From Trichormus_B sp936914905 (GTDB lineage: Bacteria; Cyanobacteriota; Cyanobacteriia; Cyanobacteriales; Nostocaceae): a DNA stretch of 64,000 nt. Shown here piece after piece: positions 55,902-64,000 of this stretch. The DNA lies in the NCBI RefSeq assembly GCF_039871975.1, contig NZ_JBDPLL010000001.1. The stretch is one strand, 5' to 3'. A program made the translations under genes and the position numbers. Positions within the stretch are counted from its first letter, which is position 1, and each line of letters opens with the position of its first letter. The notes beneath the pieces were generated by a model, which saw only the letters and a list, made by a program, of their open reading frames with translations, was not told the origin of the DNA and did no database searches.

Positions 55902-56141
55902 TTAGAGTAAGCCACAAAATAAATGATCCTGTTTTGTCTGTCATCCTGTATCCCTTCAGCACACTGCGTGAAGATGAAACGTAGGGTATAACTCCTACAT
56001 GGTTACCCAAGCTATAGCCATATGTGGCAAAGCGGGACGAAGTATCTCGGGATATTCTTCACTACACTTCGTTCCGTATGGCTTACGCCAAGCTTCGCTA
56101 ACAGAATGACACTGGGTATTTCTTTTTGTGGAATTTTCTTA
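55902..56141. repeat. MITE-like repeat family A, copy 3 (240 bp)
   Basis: Ends TTAGAGTAAGCCACAAAAT and TTTTTGTGGAATTTTCTTA. The centre is expanded by REP-like palindromes (GGTTACCCAAGCTATAGCC region, GGCTTACGCCAAGCTTCGCT). Same family as 8453-8550 and 11003-11179. Confidence 0.7.
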
Positions 56142-56550
56142 CACCTGAATTCTGAATAGTGACTCCTGCTATAGCGTTTTTTTGCTGCTGTTTTATAAAT
56201 GAAACATGGAAAAAGCAGACTTTTTTCTGGAATTCCATTTTCGATTTTGAAGAACTAACTAAGTACGTCGGCGGGAAAAATAGAAGTATGTAACACAAAG
56301 TAGAATTACCAAAACCCTCTTCCCTGTTGCCTTTTGCCCTTCGGGTTCTCCAGTCGATCATTGAGGAAACCACGGCACTTGCTTGATGCCGGGAAATCCG
56401 TCCACCACAGTGGCTCCCCAAGACCGCCCTAGTTCACCTCTTGTCTTTTGCCTGTCATAACGAGAACTTTTAATGCCAACCTACTTAAATAGGTTTTTCC
56501 AGTTCCCCTTTATTTCTTGAAATCAATTTTTATAACCACAGGATAAATTT
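56142..56550. other. Spacer upstream of the lipase gene
   Basis: No gene. 'agaagtatgtaacacaaagtag' near 56283 (given by its core) belongs with blocks at 26980 and 52575. Presumably contains the lipase promoter. Confidence 0.4.
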
Positions 56551-57315
56551 ATGACGGTTGATTATTCCAAAGCTTTCAAAATGGCAGTTTACTGTAAAGA
56601 GGTTTATCAAGATTTTTCAAAGATTATCTTTTCTAATGGGAAAGAAAAACCAATTTTAATTAATGAAACAAATACTGATACTCAACTGGCTATTTTATCA
56701 GATTCATCAGGAATTATTATTGTTTTTCAAGGTAGTAGTTCATCTTTTGACTGGCAAACAAATTTTGATACTAGTCAAGAATGGAAAGCATTTGACCAAG
56801 ACGTAATTCGTGGACAAATTGTTACTAAAAACGATAAAATTTATCCCTATAAAACAAAAAATACTTCTGGTTCGTTAATGCATCGTGGTTTTACTAACGC
56901 TTACTGTTCTGTCAGAAGTCAGATTCACGAGTATATCCAAAATAATAATATTACTAATGTTACTGTCACTGGTCACAGTTTAGGAGGTGCATTAGCAACA
57001 TTATGTGTGGTTGATATTCAATACAACTTTGTTAGGAAATTAACTTCCATAGAAGCTTATACTTTTGGAGCGCCAAAAGTGGGAAGTAATGGATTTTGCA
57101 AGCCCTATAATGAACGAGTTCCTAAAAGTTATAGATTTGTTCATGGTATGGATATAGTTCCTACATTACCAAGATGGTGGCAAGGATATAGTCATGTGGA
57201 TAAGGAAGTACAGATAGGTTCAAGATTTAGGTTAAATTTTATTTCTGCACGATTTAAAGATCATGGTCTTGATGGTTATATTAGTCTATTGAAAGAATTA
57301 TCAATCAAAAATTAG
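56551..57315 (+). CDS. Class 3 lipase-family hydrolase
   Basis: A 254-residue alpha/beta hydrolase. The nucleophile motif GHSLGG has Ser143; the likely acid is Asp201 (HGMDIVPTLP) and the likely base is His238 (FKDHGLDGY) or His215. The oxyanion region IIIVFQGSSS matches lipase-3 proteins. No signal peptide is obvious, so the location is probably cytoplasmic. The substrate is unknown. The frame is intact. Confidence 0.87.
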   Translation: MTVDYSKAFKMAVYCKEVYQDFSKIIFSNGKEKPILINETNTDTQLAILSDSSGIIIVFQGSSSSFDWQTNFDTSQEWKAFDQDVIRGQIVTKNDKIYPYKTKNTSGSLMHRGFTNAYCSVRSQIHEYIQNNNITNVTVTGHSLGGALATLCVVDIQYNFVRKLTSIEAYTFGAPKVGSNGFCKPYNERVPKSYRFVHGMDIVPTLPRWWQGYSHVDKEVQIGSRFRLNFISARFKDHGLDGYISLLKELSIKN

Positions 57316-57366
57316 AGAATTGGTAATTAGTAATTGGGCATTGGTGATTGTGTATTATTGAAGACT

Positions 57367-57598
57367 GTTTTATTCGCCTTGCGGGGATTTATACTGCAAA
57401 CTGGTGAAACTTGGACTTATATAATTTGGAACTTGTGACTGATAGCACAGCGTGGCGTAAGCTATGGGTAACGTAGTGCAGCTTATCCCTTCGGGAGACT
57501 ACATCAACCCCGACCGTGCCGTAGGCTCTAGTATCTCGGAGATTATTCACTATCTCTTTCAGAGACGCTTCGCGAACGTTCAGAATGACACTTTTAAA
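57367..57598. repeat. Degenerate CRISPR-like repeat interrupted by a REP-like insertion
   Basis: At about 57367-57410 a sequence with the core CCTTGCGGGGATTTA and end TGAAAC looks like an eroded copy of the array repeat that follows. Next comes a palindrome-rich block (GCGTGGCGTAAGC, TCTCGGAGATTATTCACTA, GACGCTTCGCGAACGTTC) shared with the MITE-like family A interior. It appears to have split the array from an outer repeat. Confidence 0.5.
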
Positions 57599-57601
57599 CC
57601 G

Positions 57602-57845
57602 TTTTCAGTATATTAAATTGAAACAGCCGCCAGCATCCAGAACTAATGATGGAGTAAGGTTTCAGTCCCTTTGCGGGGATTTAGTAAATTGAAACAAGCC
57701 AGTACCAAAGTTATGGTGGCAGCTGAAAAATTGTTTTAGTCCCCGTGAGGGGGATTTGGTAAATTGAAAGATACCATTTTACCTTCAGCGAAGCACGGGT
57801 TAAAACTGGTTTCAGTCCCAGTGAGGGGATTTAGTAAATTGAAAC
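57602..57845 (+). CRISPR. Short degenerate CRISPR array, different repeat from the 11.8-kb relic
   Basis: Repeats of 37-38 nt at 57659-57695, 57733-57770 (variant) and 57809-57845, plus a broken one ending at 57624. The repeat starts GTTTCAGTCCC and ends GGGGATTTAGTAAATTGAAAC-type sequence with variable middle (TTTGC, CGTGA, AGTGA). Spacers: 57625-57658 (34 nt), 57696-57732 (37 nt), 57771-57808 (38 nt). No cas gene lies nearby. Mutated repeats suggest an old, inactive array. Confidence 0.85.
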
Positions 57846-57992
57846 TCTGCACTGTGAAATAGAGTCTAGGAGCGTAATCTAGGGACAATTTTGGCAGACC
57901 TCAAAAAAAACTTCATTTCAGGCTTCTGGTCAACAGCTAACTTAAACTAGTGAAATGCTAGAAGTATTCAATTATCAAGGTTCTCACTATTT
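57846..57992. other. Spacer after the CRISPR array
   Basis: No gene; AT-rich. No leader could be identified. Confidence 0.35.
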
Positions 57993-58029
57993 GGCAGCAC
58001 ACCAGGGTTTTTGACCCTGGTGTGCTGCC
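57993..58029 (-). terminator. Perfect 16-bp hairpin downstream of dnaG
   Basis: GGCAGCACACCAGGGT and ACCCTGGTGTGCTGCC pair without mismatch around TTTTG. It lies 82 bp beyond the dnaG stop. No U-tract follows, so it is either a factor-dependent terminator or a stable palindromic element. Confidence 0.55.
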
Positions 58030-58110
58030 AACAGTTCAAGCTGATTTATCAAATATACAGCAATCCTATATAAAACGTAAACAAACCCAATGCCCAATGG
58101 CCCATATACA

Positions 58111-60021
58111 CTAAAGTAATTCTGTAATTGAAAAATGCCGTTGTTTATCTAATTCTTGTAAACGCATTTTTTCAGCATACATAGCATCAGCATAAAATTT
58201 ATCTTTCTCTGGTTCTGTTAGTGGATCAATTTTTTCCCACAGTTCCATAAAATGACGATAGCGTTTTTCTCTCAAGACTATTTCCATACAAGCAAATGTG
58301 GCTTGAACTACTTGGGGAGTACGCAGTATTTCTTTGTTGGTTTTTTCATTCAAATGAAATAAATGAGAAATTAATATTAAGTCTTCTGATAATTCTAAAT
58401 ACTTGTTTTCCAAACTAGAAATTAAATCTACCTCTTCTACTGCAAACTCTAAACTCTGTTGCCAAAAAAAGCGATGATGAGAAAGGCTAAATTCTAAATT
58501 TCGCTCTTCTAGTTCGTCAATTATTACTTGGCGCTGTTCTGGACAATGTAAATATATTTGTAATAATAACGCCTCTGCTTGTTCTAATAAACTCCGTTCA
58601 GTCGTTACTAGAGATAGCTTCGGCGTTTTCGACTTCTGTTTGCGTGATCGCAGTGGTCGAGTTTGCACACTATTGGGTGCAATTTGAGTTAGTAAATTCT
58701 CAACTCTGAGGGGTATTAATCTAGCGTCCCCTAAGCTTAGTATTTCTGCACAGTAGGAAATGTAATAATTTAGGGTATCACTATTAACTATTTTTTGCAA
58801 GAGTTTTACGATTTCTTTTGTAACTTTTTGAAAACCAGTAGGTTGTCTTAAATCTCTGTGTTTGATGATTTCCGCAATTTGCCAATTTAACCAAAGTGGG
58901 GCGTTTGCTAATAGTTGTTGATATTCTTCTGCTGTATGACTATGCAAGTATTCATCGGCATCTTTTCCATGGGGTATATTAAGAATTTTTAACTGCACTT
59001 CCCCTTTATAGGCTAATGTGGCGATTTCACCAATAGCCCTTTCTGCGGCGTTGATTCCGGCTTTATCTGCATCAAAGTTTAGAACTAATTGTTTTGAATC
59101 AGTGTAGCGTAATAGCAACCGGACTTGTTCTATGCTTAAAGCTGTACCCAGGGAAGCTACGGCGTTATTAATCCCTGCTGCATGGAGAGCGATCGCATCA
59201 AAATATCCCTCTACAACTACTGCTTGATCTAATTTAGAAATACCATCTTTGGCGTGATCTAATGCAAATAAGGTTTTACCTTTACTAAAAAGTTCTGTTT
59301 CTGGGGAGTTTAAATATTTTGGTTGTTCTTCTGTCAGCGTTCTCCCACCAAAAGCAATAATTCGTCCTTGTATATCACGGATGGGAATCATTAAGCGATC
59401 ACGAAATACATCATAATAACCGCCTCCATCTTTCCTAGGTTTAATCAAACCCGCTTTTTCTAATAACTGGACTGGGTAATGTTTACCTTCCACCAAATAC
59501 CGATGTAAGGTTTCCCAACCTGCGGGTGCATAACCCAAACCAAATTGTTGAATTGTTTCGGCTTTCAATTGACGATGCTCTTGTAAATACTGCATCGCTT
59601 TTTGTCCTAAACTTTGTCTGAGGGCGTGTTGATAAAATTGGGCTGTGGAAGCTAAAACCTGATATAACTGCTCACGCAAAGACAGCTGACGTTGTAATTC
59701 TTCTCTTTGTTCCGGTTCTAAGGTTTTGATAGGTACTTGATAACGCCGTGCTAAATCTAACACCACTTCTGTAAACTGGTATTTACGCAAATCCATGACA
59801 AATTTAATGGCGTTACCCGCAGCTCTACAACCGAAGCAATAATACATTTGCTTGCTGGGACTGACTGTAAAACTAGGGCTTTTTTCATCATGGAAGGGGC
59901 ATAACCCGACAAAAACTTTTCCGCGCTTACGCAAAACTACGTACTCCGAAACAACATCAACAATATCAGCCCGGTGTTTAACTTCTTCTATTGTGTCTGG
60001 ATGTAAGCGGGGGATTTGCAT
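58111..60021 (-). CDS. dnaG: DNA primase DnaG
   Basis: Makes RNA primers for replication. 636 residues: N-terminal zinc-binding domain with C41, H44, C62 and C65 (CPFHDEKSPSF, YYCFGC), the catalytic core (RDRLMIPIRDIQGRIIAFGG) and Toprim (VVVEGYFDAIALHAAGINNA, NFDADKAGINAAERA). The C-terminal helicase-binding part is about 150 residues. The frame is intact. Confidence 0.97.
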   Translation of the reverse strand: MQIPRLHPDTIEEVKHRADIVDVVSEYVVLRKRGKVFVGLCPFHDEKSPSFTVSPSKQMYYCFGCRAAGNAIKFVMDLRKYQFTEVVLDLARRYQVPIKTLEPEQREELQRQLSLREQLYQVLASTAQFYQHALRQSLGQKAMQYLQEHRQLKAETIQQFGLGYAPAGWETLHRYLVEGKHYPVQLLEKAGLIKPRKDGGGYYDVFRDRLMIPIRDIQGRIIAFGGRTLTEEQPKYLNSPETELFSKGKTLFALDHAKDGISKLDQAVVVEGYFDAIALHAAGINNAVASLGTALSIEQVRLLLRYTDSKQLVLNFDADKAGINAAERAIGEIATLAYKGEVQLKILNIPHGKDADEYLHSHTAEEYQQLLANAPLWLNWQIAEIIKHRDLRQPTGFQKVTKEIVKLLQKIVNSDTLNYYISYCAEILSLGDARLIPLRVENLLTQIAPNSVQTRPLRSRKQKSKTPKLSLVTTERSLLEQAEALLLQIYLHCPEQRQVIIDELEERNLEFSLSHHRFFWQQSLEFAVEEVDLISSLENKYLELSEDLILISHLFHLNEKTNKEILRTPQVVQATFACMEIVLREKRYRHFMELWEKIDPLTEPEKDKFYADAMYAEKMRLQELDKQRHFSITELL

Positions 60022-60154
60022 GGGACTAGGGACTGGGAGATGGGGAAGTAATTTTCCTAATGACTAATGCCAACTAACAATTATATTCTTGTTCTCAGCC
60101 CAGAATAATCGCTAAAATTGCATACGCTGGAGCTTAACAACTGGAATAACCAAA

Positions 60155-61507
60155 ATGGGACGTATTTTCATTTCGGCAGCGCATGGGGGCAGGGAAGCAG
60201 GTGGAATTGATTCTGGTGCGATCGCAGGTAGTACAACTGAAGCAAAAGAAATGATTCTGTTACGGGATTTAATTGTTAGAGAACTCAGATCGCGTACTAT
60301 GGAAGTTTTAGGGGTTCCTGATGATTCAAGTGCTGCTCAAACTATTACCTGGATTAATTCTCGGGGTCGAACTGGTGATATCGCAGTAGAAATTCACACC
60401 GATGCTGGTGGTAGTCCTACAGTTAGGGGGGCTGGAGTTTTTTATATTGCTAACAACAATCAACGCAAGCAAAACGCAGAAATGCTGCTGATGGGATTGT
60501 TACGTCGTGTCCCTCAATTACCTAATCGGGGAGTTAAACCAGATACAGATAGCGGCCTAGGTAGTTTACAATTCTGTCGTCAGACAAATATCCCTGCTTT
60601 ATTAATGCAAGTAGGCTTTATTAGCAGTCCAGATGATTATAGTTTGTTACAAACTCGTCGCCGTGATTTTGCTTTAGGAATAGTGGATGGATTGGTGGCT
60701 TGGAGTAGGGCCGTTGACTGTAATCCGGGAACTCCTCCAGAACTAACTTATTCACCAATAAATATTAACATTAATGGTCAAAATTATGCAGAGCAAGGTA
60801 TATTAATTAATGGTAACTCTTATATCCCCATTGATTTAGTAGATCGCTTACGGATTGATTTATCCAAATCACCTAGTGTTGTTCGTGTTACCTATCAGCG
60901 AGTAGTTTACATTAAAGCCATTGAACTTCGAGATTTTAATATTTCCATTGAATGGGATAGTACAACAAAAACTCTGAACCTACGTTCAATTTTATCAGTT
61001 TGTCCAGGACAGATTAACCAAATTGTCTCTAATGGTAATACCACAGAAGTACAGCTACAATTATTTTTGCGAAATAACAATGAAAGTGCTCTCTTCCAGT
61101 TTCCTGATATTCCCAAACTCTATCGAGAAGAAGCGGCAGTAGAAGGAGTAAATCATGATATTGCCTTTTGTCAAATGTGTTTTGAAACTGTCTTTTTACG
61201 ATTTGGTAGTGATATTAAACCTCAACAAAATAATTTTGCTGGTTTAGGTGCAATAGGTGGTGGAACAGAAGCAGCTTCTTTTTCTAGTGCCAGAATTGGA
61301 GTGAGAGGGCATATCCAACATTTAAAAGCCTACGCCAGTTTAGAACCTTTGGTACAACAAGAGGTAGATCCTCGGTTTAGATTTGTAACTAGAGGTGTAG
61401 CTCCTTCTGTTGATCAATTATCAGGAAGATGGTCAGCAGACTTAGATTATGGTACTAAAATTAAAGCAATCTTGAAAAGACTTTATGAATCAGCAAAATT
61501 GATTTAA
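60155..61507 (+). CDS. N-acetylmuramoyl-L-alanine amidase-like protein (Amidase_3)
   Basis: 450 residues. The zinc ligands of the Amidase_3 fold are present: H10 (SAAHGG), E29 (STTEAKE) and H81 (VEIHTDAGG). The usual catalytic Glu before VGF is replaced by Gln152 (LLMQVGFISSP), which may reduce or alter hydrolysis. Residues ~190-270 resemble a copper-amine-oxidase-N-like domain (ILINGNSYIPIDLVDRLRID), and a C-terminal ~180 residues are unassigned (PQQNNFAGLGAIGGGTEAAS). No signal peptide is visible. A role in peptidoglycan turnover is inferred. Confidence 0.8.
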   Translation: MGRIFISAAHGGREAGGIDSGAIAGSTTEAKEMILLRDLIVRELRSRTMEVLGVPDDSSAAQTITWINSRGRTGDIAVEIHTDAGGSPTVRGAGVFYIANNNQRKQNAEMLLMGLLRRVPQLPNRGVKPDTDSGLGSLQFCRQTNIPALLMQVGFISSPDDYSLLQTRRRDFALGIVDGLVAWSRAVDCNPGTPPELTYSPINININGQNYAEQGILINGNSYIPIDLVDRLRIDLSKSPSVVRVTYQRVVYIKAIELRDFNISIEWDSTTKTLNLRSILSVCPGQINQIVSNGNTTEVQLQLFLRNNNESALFQFPDIPKLYREEAAVEGVNHDIAFCQMCFETVFLRFGSDIKPQQNNFAGLGAIGGGTEAASFSSARIGVRGHIQHLKAYASLEPLVQQEVDPRFRFVTRGVAPSVDQLSGRWSADLDYGTKIKAILKRLYESAKLI

Positions 61508-61747
61508 TCAGGTATTTATCAGTTATCAGTTACTAGCCAAAAAGAGATAGCTAGTACCGTCGTGAATTCAAAATGCTTATTTCAGAATATCTGCGCTAAC
61601 AAAATTCAAAATGAATACGGCGTGACCTTTTCAGAGATCTGGAACAGTTGGTTTATTTACGCTGTACTGTACTAGTAGGTAATTGAGAAGAACTCGTAAT
61701 CACCAAAACTCTATAGCAGCAAAATTATTATCGAAATAATTGAGAAA
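61508..61747. other. Spacer upstream of the carotenoid oxygenase
   Basis: 240 bp with no gene; should hold the promoter of the next gene. Confidence 0.35.
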
Positions 61748-63187
61748 ATGTCAAATAAAAAAAATTGGGCAAAAGCTATATCTCAACCTGGAACTGAATT
61801 TCCTCCTACAAAATTATCTGTTCTGGCGGGTAAAATCCCTGATGGTCTACGGGGTACACTTTACCGCAACGGTGCAGCCAGATTAGAACGGGGTGGTGTA
61901 TCAGTAGGACACTGGTTTGATGGGGATGGGGCTATTTTAGCTGTCCATTTTACTGATGCTGGTCCTACCGGGGTTTATCGCTATGTGCAGACTGCTGGTT
62001 ATCAAGAAGAAACTGCTACGGGTAAATGGCTGTATGGTAATTATGGTATGACTGCACCGGGGGCTATTTGGAATCAATGGCGAAAACCAGTCAAACACGC
62101 AGCGAATACTTCGGTTTTGGCATTACCTGATCAACTTTTAGCGTTATGGGAAGGGGATAATCCCTATGCACTAGATTTAGAAACTTTAGAGACCAAAGGT
62201 TTAAATAATTTAGGTGGTTTGGCTAAAGGACAACCCTATTCTGCTCATCCTAAAATTGACTATGCAACAGGAGAAATCTTTAATTTCGGCATGAGTCCGG
62301 GTCCTAATGCCATACTGCATATTTATAAAAGTGACTTCACTGGTAAGATTCTCAAGAAAGCAAATTTGACCTTAAAAGGTTTTCCCGTAATACATGATTT
62401 TGTGTTAGCAGGACAATATTTAGTATTTTTTGCTCCTGCAGTGCGGTTAAATATTTGGTCTGTTCTCTTTGGAAGTAGTACCTATAGTGACTCCTTAACC
62501 TGGCAACCGGATCAGGGAACTAAGATTATAGTGATTGATAGAGAAACTTTGTCTGTAGTCAGTCGTGGTGTAACTGATCCTTGGTTTCAGTGGCATTTTG
62601 GTAATGGTTATGTTGATGATAGCGGTACAGTAATTGTTGATTTTGCGAAATATGCAGATTTCCAAACTAATGAATATTTGCGCCAAGTAGCGACCGGGGA
62701 AACTCAAACAGTTGCTAAAACTACTTTGACGCGGGTACAAATTAATCCGCAAACTGGAAAAGTAATGGGAATTGAAACTTTGTTAAATAGAACTTGTGAA
62801 TTTCTTCATATTCCTACCAAAAATGTGGGTAAGTTCTCTCGTTATAGCTATATGTCCATTTTTCGGGAAGGAACAGATACAAAGGGAGAAATATTAAATA
62901 GCATTGCTAGTTTTGATCATCAAACTGCAACTCTGACAGAAGCTAATTTACGTGAAAATCTTTATCCTTCTGAACCTATTTATGCTCCTGATCATCAAAA
63001 TTCCCAGCAAGGTTGGGTGTTAACTGTAGTTTATGATGGTAATAGCGATAGTAGCGAAGTTTGGGTATTTAATGGCGGTACCCTAGGTGGGAGCAGCCCA
63101 CGCTTGGATGAAGAACCAGTTTGTAAAATAGGATTACCCAGCGTAATTCCCCATAGCTTCCACGGTACTTGGAAACCTAGGGACTAG
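61748..63187 (+). CDS. Carotenoid cleavage oxygenase (RPE65 family)
   Basis: A 479-residue seven-bladed propeller enzyme that cleaves carotenoids or apocarotenoids with O2. The four Fe-binding His are visible in the usual blocks: SAHPKID, VIHDFVLAG, HIPTKN (outer sphere context) and IPHSFHGTW. The N-terminus reads IPDGLRGTLYRNGAARLERG and VGHWFDGDGAILAV. The substrate cannot be told from sequence. The frame is intact. Confidence 0.92.
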   Translation: MSNKKNWAKAISQPGTEFPPTKLSVLAGKIPDGLRGTLYRNGAARLERGGVSVGHWFDGDGAILAVHFTDAGPTGVYRYVQTAGYQEETATGKWLYGNYGMTAPGAIWNQWRKPVKHAANTSVLALPDQLLALWEGDNPYALDLETLETKGLNNLGGLAKGQPYSAHPKIDYATGEIFNFGMSPGPNAILHIYKSDFTGKILKKANLTLKGFPVIHDFVLAGQYLVFFAPAVRLNIWSVLFGSSTYSDSLTWQPDQGTKIIVIDRETLSVVSRGVTDPWFQWHFGNGYVDDSGTVIVDFAKYADFQTNEYLRQVATGETQTVAKTTLTRVQINPQTGKVMGIETLLNRTCEFLHIPTKNVGKFSRYSYMSIFREGTDTKGEILNSIASFDHQTATLTEANLRENLYPSEPIYAPDHQNSQQGWVLTVVYDGNSDSSEVWVFNGGTLGGSSPRLDEEPVCKIGLPSVIPHSFHGTWKPRD

Positions 63188-63297
63188 GGACTGGGGAGTG
63201 GTTACAGGTTAAAAGTTTTTGGTGGCTAATGCCCACCCAACTGAAAATTTTTCGGAAATGATTTAAGATTCGTAATATATTTTAATAAAAGCTCTCG

Positions 63298-64000
63298 ATG
63301 TTACAACTAAAACATATCCAGAAGACAAAACCAGGGTGGTCTTTGGACGAGCGAGATCCCAAATTCATTGAAAATCTCATGCCTATATTGGGCATTTTGT
63401 ATAACTACTATTTTCAAGTCCAAACTAGTGGCTGGGAAAATATCCCAGAAGGAAAAGTCCTCTTTGTCGGTTCTCACAATGGCGGACTCGCATCACCGGA
63501 TACATCAATGATGCTGTACGACTGGTTGCGTCGGTTTGGTACCCAAAAACCAATTTACGGTTTGATGCATCCGAAAGTCTGGGAAGTTTTTCCGCCAGCG
63601 GCAGAAATGGCTATGAAAGGCGGTGCTATTATGGCTCATCCCAAAATGGCTTATGCTGCTTTGCGTTCTGGAGCTAGTGTATTAGTTTATCCTGGTGGAG
63701 CAGAGGATGTATTTCGACCTCATAAAATGCGAGACAATATTTATTTTGCTGACCGTCAGGGTTTTATAAAACTAGCACTGCGGGAAAATGTACCGATTGT
63801 TCCAGCAATTTCCTGGGGAGCCCATGACACCTTGATTGTATTGACTGATTTGTATAAAATTATGCGGCGATTTCATAAATGGGGTATGCCTTGGCTTTTT
63901 GATGTAGATCCCTTAGTATTTCCTGTTTATTTGGGATTACCTTGGGGTTTAGCTGTGGGGCCTCTGCCTAATATTCCTTTGCCTGTGCGGATGTATACCA
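63298..64000 (+). CDS. Lysophospholipid acyltransferase-family protein, 3' end outside window
   Basis: An open frame from the ATG at 63298 to the window end (234 residues visible) starting MLQLKHIQKTKPGWSLDERD. The PlsC-type motifs are VLFVGSHNGGLASPD (variant of the HxxxxD block) and VLVYPGGAEDVFRPH, then VPIVPAISWGAHDTL. It resembles the bacterial DAGAT-like lysophospholipid acyltransferase group. It lies 110 bp downstream of the carotenoid oxygenase on the same strand. Confidence 0.82.
   Translation, partial: MLQLKHIQKTKPGWSLDERDPKFIENLMPILGILYNYYFQVQTSGWENIPEGKVLFVGSHNGGLASPDTSMMLYDWLRRFGTQKPIYGLMHPKVWEVFPPAAEMAMKGGAIMAHPKMAYAALRSGASVLVYPGGAEDVFRPHKMRDNIYFADRQGFIKLALRENVPIVPAISWGAHDTLIVLTDLYKIMRRFHKWGMPWLFDVDPLVFPVYLGLPWGLAVGPLPNIPLPVRMYT

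Noticed and set aside
56098..56421. 107-codon minus-strand frame
   Set aside because: It is built from MITE-like and other repeat sequence, with a start in a palindrome; no family resemblance.
1..64000. tRNA, rRNA or origin of replication
   Set aside because: I looked for tRNA T-loop patterns, rRNA blocks and DnaA-box clusters and saw none convincing; a covariance-model scan would be decisive.

Overview
The window comes from a filamentous, heterocyst-type cyanobacterium (Nostocales). The evidence is an allophycocyanin-B gene (apcD), a ChlH/BchH-family chelatase subunit, system II cytochrome c biogenesis genes, a cyanobacterial SRP RNA, frequent HIP1 sites (GCGATCGC), 7-bp short tandem repeats beside genes, and several cyanobacterial small-protein families. 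The density of broken genes is the most striking feature. About twenty genes carry in-frame stops, frameshifts or IS insertions next to fully intact housekeeping genes. That fits a lineage in active genome erosion, such as a plant symbiont of the 'Nostoc azollae' kind or a bloom-forming Nostocales; the exact taxon is an inference. The sequence is a draft: three 100-N scaffold gaps sit in or beside ISAzo13/IS66 copies.

Layout. 0-11 kb: 3' part of a BchH/ChlH-type chelatase, nagA, an IS605-type tnpB fossil, purE, then the sulfate uptake cluster (NIL protein, cysW, cysT, sbpA) and a decayed second sbpA. 11-20.4 kb: a small protein with a double-glycine-like leader, a two-repeat CRISPR relic, nested IS66/ISAzo13 debris, and a fossil type I-D CRISPR-Cas locus (cas6, csc1, csc2, the 3' part of cas10d, a DUF433 fragment and a WYL regulator), all broken. 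20.4-36 kb: broken tryptophan-rich membrane protein, ATP adenylyltransferase, broken class-V aminotransferase, recN fused to a phosphatase fragment, asnS, a tnpB fossil, an anti-sigma-type kinase, rlmD, apcD and an ISAzo13 copy. 36-41 kb: a terminal oxidase operon (two DUF2231 genes, then coxB, coxA, coxC) whose subunit II lacks the CuA ligands, matching the cyanobacterial alternative/Cox3 type. 42-50 kb: broken FecCD permease, phage tail-collar fragment, 2H phosphoesterase, YCII protein, SRP RNA, phasin, queF, a toxin-antitoxin fossil, a kinase-like pseudogene, ccs1 and ccdA. 50-55.6 kb: EamA and IS5-like fossils, recR with an apparent ACG start, and a dying urease accessory cluster (ureE, ureF, ureG; ureF split by ISAzo13). 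55.6-64 kb: MITE-like repeats, a class 3 lipase, a degenerate CRISPR array with a second repeat type, dnaG, an amidase, a carotenoid oxygenase and the start of an acyltransferase.

How it fits together. Core replication, repair, translation and respiration genes are intact, while stress, defence and nutrient-scavenging functions (CRISPR immunity, urea use, iron-siderophore uptake, duplicate sulfate binding, toxin-antitoxin) are broken. At least three short TIR-bounded repeat families (MITE-like) and one REP-like palindromic family are spread between genes, and one repeat end supplies the sbpA stop codon. I did not find an intact, clearly novel system. The best leads for unusual biology are the double-glycine small protein, the CuA-less oxidase with its paired DUF2231 genes, and the two CRISPR relics with different repeats.
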